DNA from: Bowmanella denitrificans
Lineage (GTDB): Bacteria > Pseudomonadota > Gammaproteobacteria > Enterobacterales > Alteromonadaceae
Assembly (NCBI RefSeq): GCF_002887595.1
Contig: NZ_PEBU01000007.1
Location: forward strand, 1-64,000
DNA: 64,000 bases
Direction of reading: 5' to 3'
The notes below the pieces were generated by a model. The model made no database searches, was not told where the DNA came from, and saw nothing but the letters and a program-made list of their open reading frames with translations. Of the stretch, positions 45,857 through 55,007 are shown piece after piece (position 1 is the first letter of the stretch; each line of letters opens with the position of its first letter). The position numbers were made by a program, and so were the translations under genes.

Positions 45857-46717
45857 TCAATCCCCGATCTTTCGCATCAGGCCTTCCTGCATGGTGGATG
45901 CCACCAATTGGCCTGCCCGGTTAAATATTTGTCCCCTGACCAGCCCTCTGGCATTGCCTGAAAACGGACTCTCCATACAGTAAAGCAGCCAATCGTCAAA
46001 ACGAAATGGTCTGTGGAACCACATGGCGTGATCAATAGTGGCCATTCGAACGCTGCGATTCATAATCGACATACCATGGGGCTGCAATGCGGTCACCAGA
46101 AAATAATAGTCAGACGCATACGCCAGCGTGGTTTGGTGCTGGTTTAAATCATCGGCCAGTACACTGCTGGTTTTCATCCAAACATAGCGCATTGGCTCCA
46201 TCACCTTGGGGGCCATCGGATTAATCGCCTGTACCGTGCGCATATCTATAGGCCGGTGATAAGCGAGCTTTTCCACCATTACCGCCGGCAGTTTATCCAG
46301 TACATTTTCATAATAACGAATGTCCGGCTGCAAGCTTTCCGGCGCTGGCACATCAGGCATATCGCCATGCTGATGGGTCAGACCATCCTCCGGTGACTGG
46401 AACGACACCGTCATAAAAAAGATGGTTCTCCCGCCCTGAATCGCCTTGACCCTGCGGGTACAGAAACTGCGCCCGTCGCGCATATTTTCCACGTCATAGA
46501 CCACTGGCTTATGGGCATCGCCAGGCAGCAAAAAATAGCAATGATAAGAATGCGCCACTCGCTCTGGCTCAACAGTCTGCTGCGCTGCAGCCAGTGCCTG
46601 GCCCATCACCTGGCCTCCAAATAATGCGCGAAAGCCCAGATCCCAACTTACCCCCCGATAAAGGCCTTCTTCTAGCTTTTCCAGGGTCAGTAATTCCGTC
46701 AGTTTAATATCATTCAT
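45857..46717 (-). CDS. tesB: acyl-CoA thioesterase II
   Basis: 286 residues, as E. coli TesB (286). Double-hotdog enzyme that hydrolyses medium- and long-chain acyl-CoAs. N-terminal [26 protein letters not shown] and [35 protein letters not shown] are family signatures; catalytic Asp in [21 protein letters not shown]. Cytoplasmic. Follows the kinase gene by 10 nt and overlaps in context with paaY-like. Confidence 0.97.
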   Translation of the reverse strand: MNDIKLTELLTLEKLEEGLYRGVSWDLGFRALFGGQVMGQALAAAQQTVEPERVAHSYHCYFLLPGDAHKPVVYDVENMRDGRSFCTRRVKAIQGGRTIFFMTVSFQSPEDGLTHQHGDMPDVPAPESLQPDIRYYENVLDKLPAVMVEKLAYHRPIDMRTVQAINPMAPKVMEPMRYVWMKTSSVLADDLNQHQTTLAYASDYYFLVTALQPHGMSIMNRSVRMATIDHAMWFHRPFRFDDWLLYCMESPFSGNARGLVRGQIFNRAGQLVASTMQEGLMRKIGD

Positions 46718-46727
46718 GCCTGTTACT

Positions 46728-48557
46728 TCAATTCTTCAGCAAGGGGTTACGAGGGTAAAACTTATCTGGCGCCGCGACAATATGATCAAAAAATCGCGTA
46801 TCTTTATAGGGTAGCTTCATAAACCCGGAGATACCCAGTCCTTCTATCTCGGGAATATGCACCAATAGCCTGGCCAGCAATTCCTTAAATTCCGCTTCTT
46901 TATCATGGTCCAGCAAGGTGTAGTAACTGTGAATCTTCAGATGTGTGGGCAGGGCTTCAAAAATAATACAACCGGTATGATGGATGTCGTTAAGTTTTTC
47001 AATAATGGCACGGATACTGGCCGGTAGTTTAAGCAGCTCATCCGGGTCTTCGCCATCCTCAAAATAAGAATGCATACGACTTTGTGCTTCGGTCACTGAA
47101 ATTTTGCTGGTTTCAAAGGGTATCTGCATGCCCGCGATGGGCTGAAATGGCTCATTTTCGCTGGTGCGCTCAAGGTGCAAGGTGTCCCTGGCATTAAACA
47201 TACAACTTTTAAATACTCCTACCCGGTGGATAGCCCGCGCCAGGGTAACCACATTATTCACAGATATTTCAAAGGAACGTTTCATCGATGGGTCATACAG
47301 ATTCAGACTTGAATCAATGTAAATCCCTTCCGGATGCCAGCGCACCGCCAGCCCGCCCACTACGGGATAGCGCCCCAAACGGCTGACTGCAGCAATAAAG
47401 GCTTTTTCCGTTTCCCCCATTCCCTGCATATAGTTTTTATAATAACGTTCAAATTGCTCATCGTTGAGGTATCGCAGCTCATCCTCAATCGACTCAGCGC
47501 GCAGAAAAGATTTTCTTGAACTGTACACCACCGTATCAATCGCTTTACTGCGCTTATGCGTCCAGCAGGGAATGACCGGCTGATATTCCATGTCGTCGTC
47601 TGCACTGAACACCAGATGACGCATATGACGCATATTCTTTAAAAAATAGTCGCCGCCATGGCGTCTCTCAGTTGCATCATCACTCATCATCGCGGTCAGA
47701 GTCTGCGCCAGCTCGCGCGGTAACCCCAGTGAGTTGGGTGAAATAACCTTACGGCCAAAGCGACTGGATTGGCCCGACGCCAAGGCATACAGTGTGCTGG
47801 CCACCCCTTGTTCATCGAATCTGGGGCTGGACAGGGCTCCGTCCAGTTGTTCATCGCCAATAAAATACACATCCCCCAATCTGGCATTAGTTTGCTGTAA
47901 GTCGCTGGACATCAGATCCATCACATTGTTGCCAACAAAGTTGCCTGTTGCATCCAACTGAGCAAAAACCGACGATCCCCAGTCAATCAGCGCCACGTTT
48001 TCTGAATCAGCATCAAACACCAGGTTGGACGGTTTGATGTCGCCATGCACTATAGGTCTGGGCTGCTGCGGATTACCATGATTGCGCAGCGCCAGCAGGA
48101 TCTCAGCCAGTTGCGCCGCAATACGCGTTACCAGGCGGGGAGATAAGGGCCCCTGTTTAAGTGACACCTGTTCCAGATCCAACCCCTTCGCCCTTTCCAT
48201 AACCAGAATGGCCTGTTTTTTAATGCGCTGGAACTCTTCCAGTTGCGGCACGCTGGGATGTTCCACCTGGCTTAGCATAAAAGCTTCTTCTTCGAGACGA
48301 TCCTGCACATGTTGGGGTAAGTTAATACGGGAGAATTTAAACACCAGCTGCTGGTGTTGTTCATTCACACCAGCAAACGCAAAGCCAAAGGCGCCTTTGC
48401 CGATTAGCTCAATATTCCGGTAACCCAACAGCTCAAGTTGTTCTGTGCACAGCGCTATCCAGTCCTTCAGCTTTTGTGCATCCTGATGAGACAGTAAATA
48501 AATAGACTGTTCATCCGGGATATAGAAATGTTTAAGCTTCGAGTCCAGCAATGACAC
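46728..48557 (-). CDS. divergent serine/threonine protein kinase with C-terminal domain of unknown function
   Basis: 609 residues, GTG start close to the rlmJ stop. Kinase domain about 45-320: glycine loop IGKGAFGFAFAG, ATP-lysine in LVFKFSR, catalytic loop VHGDIKPSNLVF (HGD in place of HRD, with D, K and N present), and metal motif LIDWGSS (DWG in place of DFG), so catalysis is plausible. About 330-609 is an unassigned, mostly soluble region (AVRWHPEGIYIDSSLNLYDPSMK; IIFEALPTHLKIHSYY). No transmembrane helix. Partner phosphatase not seen here. Genes tesB and paaY-like follow. Confidence 0.8.
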   Translation of the reverse strand: MSLLDSKLKHFYIPDEQSIYLLSHQDAQKLKDWIALCTEQLELLGYRNIELIGKGAFGFAFAGVNEQHQQLVFKFSRINLPQHVQDRLEEEAFMLSQVEHPSVPQLEEFQRIKKQAILVMERAKGLDLEQVSLKQGPLSPRLVTRIAAQLAEILLALRNHGNPQQPRPIVHGDIKPSNLVFDADSENVALIDWGSSVFAQLDATGNFVGNNVMDLMSSDLQQTNARLGDVYFIGDEQLDGALSSPRFDEQGVASTLYALASGQSSRFGRKVISPNSLGLPRELAQTLTAMMSDDATERRHGGDYFLKNMRHMRHLVFSADDDMEYQPVIPCWTHKRSKAIDTVVYSSRKSFLRAESIEDELRYLNDEQFERYYKNYMQGMGETEKAFIAAVSRLGRYPVVGGLAVRWHPEGIYIDSSLNLYDPSMKRSFEISVNNVVTLARAIHRVGVFKSCMFNARDTLHLERTSENEPFQPIAGMQIPFETSKISVTEAQSRMHSYFEDGEDPDELLKLPASIRAIIEKLNDIHHTGCIIFEALPTHLKIHSYYTLLDHDKEAEFKELLARLLVHIPEIEGLGISGFMKLPYKDTRFFDHIVAAPDKFYPRNPLLKN

Positions 48558-48560
48558 GGC

Positions 48561-49403
48561 TTACTCGCTTCTTGCCAGCCAAGTCAGGCTGTGACTGGCG
48601 CCGGGCCAGTCTTTAAGGGCGGTGACCAGTTCCGGCAGTAACGCATTAAGCTGTTGGTCAAACTGCCAGGGCGGATTAATCACCACCATACCGGAACCAT
48701 ACATCCCCACTTCCTGGTCCTGTGGAAGCAGCTTAAGTTGAATATCCACCACGTCTGTCGCGCTGATACTGCTCAGCGCCTTCAACATCCGCTCACTGCG
48801 ATCGCGACGTTTAGCCAATAACGGGTACCAAATGGCAAAAACACCGGTTTTCCAACGCTTATGCGCTTGGGTAACCGATGTCACTACATCCTGATAGTCG
48901 GACTCTACTTCATAAGAGGGGTCGATTAATACCAGTCCCCTCGCCGGCTTAGGCGGGCTCATGGCCACCAGTCCTTCAAAGCCATTACGATGGTGGATGT
49001 GTGCGTTGTCCACACCTTTGAAATTACCGCGCAGGTTTTGCACTTCATTATTGTGCCATTCCATCAGTTGCAGGCTGTCCTGACTGCGGGTCAGTGTTCT
49101 GGCCAGTTCAGGCGAACCGGGATAACGGTTGAATTTGCGATAGTCTTCCACCAATTTCAGATAGGTTCGGATATTCGGATCCTGGCAGTCCGCATCCAGC
49201 AAGCGGTCAATGCCATCCTTGTATTCACCGGTTTTTTGCGCCTGAGCACTGGTTAAATCATAGATTCCTGCCCCGCTATGGGTGTCGAGATAAACAAAGG
49301 CTTTGTCCTTCTCGGCCAGTTTGTTTAACAGCAACATCTGACAAAGGTGTTTAAGCACATCGGCATGATTTCCGGCGTGATAGCCGTGGCGGTAACTGAA
49401 CAA
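48561..49403 (-). CDS. rlmJ: 23S rRNA (adenine-2030-N6)-methyltransferase
   Basis: 280 residues, exactly the E. coli RlmJ length, from TTG 49403 (protein MFSYRHGYHAGNHADVLKH), with AGGA 8 nt upstream. The reading frame stays open for another 560 nt toward 49967, but that part is antisense to the plus-strand gene at 49578 and is not family sequence. Motifs: YLDTHSGAGIYDL (SAM motif I), NGFEGLVAMSPP, and the catalytic LVLIDPSYEVESDY (DPPY-type). Modifies A2030 in the large ribosomal subunit. Confidence 0.93.
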   Translation of the reverse strand: MFSYRHGYHAGNHADVLKHLCQMLLLNKLAEKDKAFVYLDTHSGAGIYDLTSAQAQKTGEYKDGIDRLLDADCQDPNIRTYLKLVEDYRKFNRYPGSPELARTLTRSQDSLQLMEWHNNEVQNLRGNFKGVDNAHIHHRNGFEGLVAMSPPKPARGLVLIDPSYEVESDYQDVVTSVTQAHKRWKTGVFAIWYPLLAKRRDRSERMLKALSSISATDVVDIQLKLLPQDQEVGMYGSGMVVINPPWQFDQQLNALLPELVTALKDWPGASHSLTWLARSE

Positions 49404-49577
49404 CGGAATTTTCCTGAAAAAACAGACTGACATAAGTGTAAGGGATTTGAGGGGCAAGCGGCAAAGTAATCTGGCAAGCCACTTGCTTACATAAGGTTCT
49501 GCAAGTGAACAGAAATGCGATGAACGCAAACCATGTGCACGTCTTAGTGCCACGCAGACAAAGATAAGGAGATGGGT

Positions 49578-50015
49578 ATGCAGGTTAGTCAGACTGGGTA
49601 TTCCCACTACATTACCGCAACGCATGAAACTGCAGGAAGAAACACACACTATGCCTCGGCGCAGACTAATGCCTCTGCTAGCGAAGATAAGGTGAGTCTC
49701 AGCCAGCAGGGCAAGCAGTTGCAGGAAAACTGGCAATCTCTTGCCGACAACTATGACGTTACCAATATTTCGCAACGTGAAATGCACGCCCTGTCTGACG
49801 CGCTGTATCAGGGCGGTTTCATTGGCCGGGGTGAACTTCTGGTACTTGGGGCGCCAAGGTCGATGAACGCTGATGCGAATCCACGGCATAATTTTCTCGG
49901 TGAAATGCAACAAAGCCTGAGCCGCTTTAGCAATGGCATGCCAGCCGAGGCACAAAAGCATTATCAAGGCGCCATTGATGTATTGCAGGCGTTAGCAAAC
50001 AGCAGAAAGCCTTAA
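49578..50015 (+). CDS. small soluble protein of unknown function with a DKVxLSxxG motif
   Basis: 145 residues from ATG 49578, which has AAGGAG 6 nt upstream (49566-49571); the ATG at 49572 is too close. Ser/Thr/Ala-rich N terminus, then SEDKVSLSQQGKQLQE, reminiscent of the short DxVxLSxxGxxL signature of FlgM-like and other flagellar-associated small proteins, then a helical C-terminal half (EMQQSLSRFSNGMPAEAQKHYQGAIDVLQAL). Cytoplasmic. Function not assigned. Confidence 0.7.
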   Translation: MQVSQTGYSHYITATHETAGRNTHYASAQTNASASEDKVSLSQQGKQLQENWQSLADNYDVTNISQREMHALSDALYQGGFIGRGELLVLGAPRSMNADANPRHNFLGEMQQSLSRFSNGMPAEAQKHYQGAIDVLQALANSRKP

Positions 50016-50115
50016 AACCATGTCAGCACGGCTTTGCAACAGGACTGACAGGATGATGTGCTTGTGTCACTGACAAGTGCACCTGTTACGGCTAAGTTCG
50101 ATGCTCACTTTTTAC

Positions 50116-50586
50116 TTAAAAGGCCTTCGTGATACTTATCCCGTAAACCCGGCTATGATGTCCATCGACCCTGTCGATGCTGAACGTCGGTGCCACGCCA
50201 AAACCGCCAAAATGAAAGTCGTAAGCCAGATTTAAGCGATACAGGTCTTCACTGTGCCCATGATGACCATGTATTTTTTCCCTGCCGACTCCCGCCCCCA
50301 CACGCCACCCCGCATAGGGATGGTAGTAAAGCGCAGCAATAGTTGCAGAGACCCCATCACCATGATGGGTATCGCTGGCCTTCTCATAAACCAGACCCGC
50401 TCCCCATTGTTTGCTAAACCGAAATTCATACTCCAAGCCTAAGGATAAGTCTGTTTCTCCGGCTGCATTCAGGACACCAATAAAGATCCCTGGGTAATGT
50501 TTTGCCTCAGCAGCCTGCAAAGAGCTGCCAAGCTGACAGGCCAAAATGGGTAGGATTAACTGAAAAACTCTGCTCCGCTTAAACAT
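50116..50586 (-). CDS. small outer-membrane beta-barrel-like protein
   Basis: 156 residues. Signal peptide MFKRSRVFQLILPILACQLGSSLQAAEA, then about 125 residues of alternating hydrophobic/polar beta strands (LSLGLEYEFRFSKQWGAGLVYE; WRVGAGVGREKI; FGVAPTFSIDRV), ending in an aromatic residue (ISITKAF), typical of BAM-inserted barrels. Two His-rich loops (HGDGVS near THH, and HGHHGHSED) are notable and could bind metal. AAGGGAACC precedes the ATG. Confidence 0.7.
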   Translation of the reverse strand: MFKRSRVFQLILPILACQLGSSLQAAEAKHYPGIFIGVLNAAGETDLSLGLEYEFRFSKQWGAGLVYEKASDTHHGDGVSATIAALYYHPYAGWRVGAGVGREKIHGHHGHSEDLYRLNLAYDFHFGGFGVAPTFSIDRVDGHHSRVYGISITKAF

Positions 50587-50771
50587 ACTGGTTCCCTTAA
50601 ATTCTCTTTCAAGCCCAACAACATATAGGCGTTAAGTCACTTCCTTGCAAATACAGCCTTGACCAGAACAAGCCTGCTTGGGATGCAACTACCCCAATGT
50701 GAGCTACCATTGATAACAACTGCCATATCAGTGTCTTGCAAAAATACAGCAACAGTGCAGAGCCTTTATCT

Positions 50772-52367
50772 ATGGAATTTATCGACCAGGAACTTGTTCA
50801 GTCCAGCTTATCCCTGAAGCTTAAAAAACGTGCCAGGCTTGAACTACTTTGTCTCAGTGCCATGGTCATTGTGCTTACCCTGACAGGGATCGTGTTGGAT
50901 TTTGAACTGCTGGGCAACATAGCCACCTTTACCCTGGCCCACGAGGACTGGGAACTTGATGAGATTTTTATGTTTATTCTGTGGTCCGGGATGGCTGGCT
51001 GCATCTATGCCATCCGTAGAATGCAGGATATTTGGCATCTTAATCAGGAAATTGCGTCACTTGCATTTATCGATCCTGTTACCCATCTGCCAAATCGGAT
51101 TTTGGCGCTGGAGCGACTCTCGCAAATACTCGCCAGAGCGGAGCGTATGCAAAGTCAGGTCGCCGTCATGTTCCTGGATTTTGACAATTTTAAGTTTATT
51201 AATGACACCTATGGGCATATAGAAGGCGACAACCTGATTCGGGTAGTCGGCCAGCGTCTGCGGACGATTCTGCGTAAAGGTGACACAGTGGGCCGGTTAG
51301 GGGGAGACGAATTTGTACTGGTAGTCGAATATCTTGATGAGCAAGAGCTACTGAAGGCGATAAATCGAATTCAAACGCTGCAAACCGAAGCCATTAAACT
51401 AGACTCCCATGAACTCAATATTGCATTTAGTGTCGGTATTGCCGTTTATCCTAAAGATGGCAATAACCCCTCAGAGTTACTGAAAGCTTCTGATATCGCC
51501 ATGTACAAAGCCAAACAAGCGGGCAAAGGACAACTGCAATTTTATACTCAAAGCATGGGTGAAAAATTGATGGAGCGTTACGAGCTGGAAGCCGGATTAA
51601 AAACAGCCTGCCACAACCAGGAATTGTTTCTGGAATATCAACCCCAGCTTTGCACCGAAAGTCAAAGGATTACAGGCTACGAAGCACTGGTAAGGTGGCG
51701 GCGCAATGGCATCACGATTCCCCCGCTGTCGTTTATTCAGGTTGCAGAGGAAACAGGTCTGATCCAAAGTATTGGTGATTGGATTTTTACCCAAGCATTG
51801 GAAGAAGCAAAGACCTTTGTTGAGGAAGGGCAAATTTTGGCTATCAACGTCTCGCCTTGCCAATTTAGCCAACCGGGTTTTGTTAACAATATACTGAAAC
51901 GACTGACACAAAGTGATTTTCCGCCAGACATGCTTGAGTTGGAAATCACTGAATCAGCCCTTGTCCAGGATGAAAGCCAGGCCATGGCCAGACTCATGGA
52001 ACTGCGAAAACTCGGTGTCCAGGTTGCCATCGATGACTTTGGTACCGGCTACTCCTCCCTGGGACGGTTACGCTACCTGGCGGTCACGCGTATTAAAATA
52101 GACAGACTGTTTATCAATACCCTTTGTGAAAGCGATATCGACCAGAACATGGTTAAGGCCATGATTGCCCTTGCCGACAATCTTGGCATGGATGTTATTG
52201 CTGAAGGGGTTGAAACAGCGGAACAATCTGACCTGCTAAGAACATTAGGATGCAACTTGATACAGGGTTACTTCTTCAGTCGCCCTGTACCCGCAGCTAA
52301 ATTAAATGCTTTAAAAACCAGGTATTACACTGATGTTTCGGTAACAAAATCAGCAGCCAGAAGCTAG
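50772..52367 (+). CDS. diguanylate cyclase / c-di-GMP phosphodiesterase (GGDEF-EAL)
   Basis: 531 residues from ATG 50772; a TTG at 50736 would add 12 residues but has no ribosome binding site. Two N-terminal transmembrane helices (about 20-75), a GGDEF domain (VGRLGGDEFVLVVEYL) with the inhibitory I-site RKGD five residues upstream, and an EAL domain with every catalytic motif intact (YEALVRWR, INVSP, ELEITES, IDDFGTGYSS, VTRIKIDRLFI, AEGVET). Both activities are possible; an autoregulated membrane PDE/DGC of c-di-GMP signalling is expected. No periplasmic sensor domain. Confidence 0.95.
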   Translation: MEFIDQELVQSSLSLKLKKRARLELLCLSAMVIVLTLTGIVLDFELLGNIATFTLAHEDWELDEIFMFILWSGMAGCIYAIRRMQDIWHLNQEIASLAFIDPVTHLPNRILALERLSQILARAERMQSQVAVMFLDFDNFKFINDTYGHIEGDNLIRVVGQRLRTILRKGDTVGRLGGDEFVLVVEYLDEQELLKAINRIQTLQTEAIKLDSHELNIAFSVGIAVYPKDGNNPSELLKASDIAMYKAKQAGKGQLQFYTQSMGEKLMERYELEAGLKTACHNQELFLEYQPQLCTESQRITGYEALVRWRRNGITIPPLSFIQVAEETGLIQSIGDWIFTQALEEAKTFVEEGQILAINVSPCQFSQPGFVNNILKRLTQSDFPPDMLELEITESALVQDESQAMARLMELRKLGVQVAIDDFGTGYSSLGRLRYLAVTRIKIDRLFINTLCESDIDQNMVKAMIALADNLGMDVIAEGVETAEQSDLLRTLGCNLIQGYFFSRPVPAAKLNALKTRYYTDVSVTKSAARS

Positions 52368-52394
52368 CCGATTTTAATCCGGACGATTTAAAAG

Positions 52395-52416
52395 AAAACC
52401 CGCCTGCAGGCGGGCT
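52395..52416 (-). terminator. terminator after the bkd operon
   Basis: CCCGCCTGCAGGCGGG (52399-52414) is a perfect 16-bp palindrome; on the minus strand it is followed by TTTTCTTTT. It lies between the convergent GGDEF-EAL and E2 genes. Confidence 0.85.
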
Positions 52417-52421
52417 TAACG

Positions 52422-54017
52422 CTATTTCATCTCAGACAACATACTCAGCGGGTTTTCCAGGTAGGACTTCCACAAGTTGGAGAAACGTACCATAGTCGCA
52501 CCATCAATAATCCGGTGATCGCCGGACCAACTGATATGCATAATATTTACGGCTTTGACATTGTCCTGTTCATCAAAGCGTGGCAAACGCTGAATTTTAC
52601 CCAGTGCCACAATGGCAGACTCGGGTTTATTAATGACCGGCGTTGCAGTGGTGCCACCAATCACGCCAACATTAGAGATGCTGATAGTGCCACCCTTAAG
52701 GTCGCTGCTACCCAACTTACCTTCGCGAGCCAGATCAACCAGACGGTTTGCTTCTTTTGCCACCTCAAACAGCGACAGGTTCTGCACGCCTTTAATATTC
52801 GGTACCAGCAGGCCAATTTTCGAGTCCACTGCCATACCGATATTGTGGTCATCAAAATAGGTCAGCTCCGTGCATTCGTCATTGACTTGACTGTTTATAA
52901 TAGGGAACTGCTTAAGGGCCAGCGACATAGCCTTGATGATAAAAGGCATAAAGCTCAGTTTGACGCCCTGTTTTTCGAACTCAGGCTTTAATGCGGATCT
53001 GGCAGCCATCAGGGCATCCATCTCAATCTCGTCACTCACAGAGAAGTGCGGAATACTGAATACCGATGCACTCATCTGTTTGGCCATCGCCGCCTTGATA
53101 CCGCGGATAGGCTCAGTACGGGTGCCGCCGCCAACAGACTGGGCGGCCTTTTTACCTGTCATATCAGACTGGCTGACTGCCTGAGAAGCAGTTTGCCCCA
53201 TGGACAACACATCCTGCTTCATCACCCTGCCCTTTTTGCCGCTGCCCTGAACCTGATTGAGATTAATCTCCATTTCACGGGCTAGCCGCCTTACCGCCGG
53301 GCTGGCCAGCGCCTTGGCCGGATTCACCCATTGTGGCTCGAATTCGCCGCCACTAAATTTGCCACTGGTATTCGCGGCTACGGTGGTTTGTGCAGCCCCA
53401 GGTTGTATCACCTCCGCCTTGGCGGGCGCAGAACCTGATACTGCCGGTGCGGCGGCTTCACCTTCTGCCAACTGAATGGCAAAAAGTGGCGTATGTACCT
53501 TAGCAATCTCACCTTTTTGATAATACAGCTTCACCACTTTGCCGCTGAACTTAGAGGGGATCTGTACTAACGCCTTGTCTGTCATCACATCCGCAACCGG
53601 CTGGTCTTCACTGATATCATCACCTTCCGATACCAGCCATTCCACCAGTTCACATTCCACAATGCCTTCACCAATATCCGGTAGAATAAAGTCTTCAACT
53701 GCACCGCCAGTGGCGATTTCAAGTTGCTGGCTTGTGGCTGCAGCTTGTTGCGCTTCAGCTTGCGCCGTTTGTGACGCTTCGCCATCCACTTCCATCGCAA
53801 AGAGCGGCGAATGTACCTTGGCGATTTCGCCTTTTTGGTAATACAGCTTTTTCACCACGCCACTGTGCATAGCAGGGATCTGCACCAGGGCTTTGTCTGT
53901 CATCACATCGGCCACTGCCTGGTCTTCTTCAATACGATCCCCTTCTGCCACCAGCCATTCCACCAATTCACATTCAACAATGCCCTCACCAATATCGGGC
54001 AGAATAAAATCTTTCAT
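52422..54017 (-). CDS. branched-chain 2-oxoacid dehydrogenase E2 (dihydrolipoamide acyltransferase), two lipoyl domains
   Basis: 531 residues. Two tandem lipoyl domains (about 1-80 and 107-185), each with the DKALVQIP lipoylation site; an Ala/Pro linker; a peripheral-subunit binding domain (ASPAVRRLAREMEINLNQVQGSGKKGRVMKQDVL, about 240-275); and the C-terminal catalytic domain ending HRIIDGATMVRF with the HxxxDG active-site motif. Acyl-group transfer from E1 to CoA in valine, leucine and isoleucine catabolism. The internal duplication is visible in DNA. Third gene of the operon; no lipoamide dehydrogenase (E3) is present. Confidence 0.94.
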   Translation of the reverse strand: MKDFILPDIGEGIVECELVEWLVAEGDRIEEDQAVADVMTDKALVQIPAMHSGVVKKLYYQKGEIAKVHSPLFAMEVDGEASQTAQAEAQQAAATSQQLEIATGGAVEDFILPDIGEGIVECELVEWLVSEGDDISEDQPVADVMTDKALVQIPSKFSGKVVKLYYQKGEIAKVHTPLFAIQLAEGEAAAPAVSGSAPAKAEVIQPGAAQTTVAANTSGKFSGGEFEPQWVNPAKALASPAVRRLAREMEINLNQVQGSGKKGRVMKQDVLSMGQTASQAVSQSDMTGKKAAQSVGGGTRTEPIRGIKAAMAKQMSASVFSIPHFSVSDEIEMDALMAARSALKPEFEKQGVKLSFMPFIIKAMSLALKQFPIINSQVNDECTELTYFDDHNIGMAVDSKIGLLVPNIKGVQNLSLFEVAKEANRLVDLAREGKLGSSDLKGGTISISNVGVIGGTTATPVINKPESAIVALGKIQRLPRFDEQDNVKAVNIMHISWSGDHRIIDGATMVRFSNLWKSYLENPLSMLSEMK

Positions 54018-54027
54018 ACGCTACCCC

Positions 54028-55005
54028 TTAGTAGTTCACTGTGCGTTTAATGGCTTCGTACACCTTAAGGTGATCCGGCATATATTCTTTTTCATGGGCC
54101 AGAGGATAAGGCGTATCCAGACCGCATACCCTGGCAATAGGGGATTCCAGATTAAGGAAACAACGCTCCTGAATTGTCGCCGCCACCTCACTGGCAAACC
54201 CACCGGTCAGCGGTGCTTCATGGGAAATTAATAGTCGCCCGGTTTTAACCACTGACTGGCACACCGCATCCACATCCCAAGGCAAAATACTGCGAAGATC
54301 GATAATTTCACAACTGATGCCGTCCTTTTCTGCCATATCTGCCGCTTTTTCCATCACTTCAATCTGGGCCCCCCAGGCCAGCAAACTGATGTCATTGCCT
54401 TGGCGAACCAGGTCAGCCTTACCAAGCGGCAGTTCGTAATCTTCTTCAGGAACTTCGCCTACCGACGCTCTGTATAAACGCTTAGGCTCCATAAATAACA
54501 CCGGATTATCGTCCCGAATGGATGCCAACAGCAGGCCTTTCGCCTGGTAGGGGTTACGTGGCATAACGATTTTAAGCCCTGGGGTATGGGCAAAATAGGC
54601 TTCAGGTGATTGGGAATGATAATGACCACCGGCTATGCCACCGCCATAAGGGGTACGAATTGTCAGGGTACCGCAGCTGAATTGCCCACCGGAACGATAA
54701 CGCCACTTGGCGGTTTCATTGACGATCTGGTCAAAGGCCGGGAAGATGTAATCTCCGAACTGAATTTCCGCCACCGGTACCGACCCTTGCGAAGCCAGGC
54801 CATTGGCAAAGCCAATGATTCCCTGTTCTGTCAATGGCGTATTGAAACAGCGGGCCCTACCGAACTTTTCCTGCAAATTGCTGGTCGCGCGGAAAACACC
54901 ACCGAAATGGCCGACATCTTCACCGAACACCATGACTTTTTCGTTTTCGGTCATGGCCAGGATCAGAGCATTATTGATAGCTTGCAATAAATTCATTTTA
55001 GCCAT
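54028..55005 (-). CDS. branched-chain 2-oxoacid dehydrogenase E1 beta subunit
   Basis: 325 residues. Transketolase pyrimidine domain and C-terminal domain of a heterotetrameric E1: [40 protein letters not shown], the K-ion/ThDP region [26 protein letters not shown], and [16 protein letters not shown]. It starts 2 nt after the E1 alpha stop, with GGAGG upstream. Closest in pattern to BCKDHB-type rather than pyruvate dehydrogenase E1 beta. Confidence 0.94.
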   Translation of the reverse strand: MAKMNLLQAINNALILAMTENEKVMVFGEDVGHFGGVFRATSNLQEKFGRARCFNTPLTEQGIIGFANGLASQGSVPVAEIQFGDYIFPAFDQIVNETAKWRYRSGGQFSCGTLTIRTPYGGGIAGGHYHSQSPEAYFAHTPGLKIVMPRNPYQAKGLLLASIRDDNPVLFMEPKRLYRASVGEVPEEDYELPLGKADLVRQGNDISLLAWGAQIEVMEKAADMAEKDGISCEIIDLRSILPWDVDAVCQSVVKTGRLLISHEAPLTGGFASEVAATIQERCFLNLESPIARVCGLDTPYPLAHEKEYMPDHLKVYEAIKRTVNY

Positions 55006-55007
55006 GT

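Noticed and set aside
49404-49967. Long N-terminal extension of the rlmJ reading frame
   Set aside because: Antisense to a better-supported plus-strand gene, no family resemblance, and the TTG at 49403 has a good ribosome binding site and gives the exact family length.
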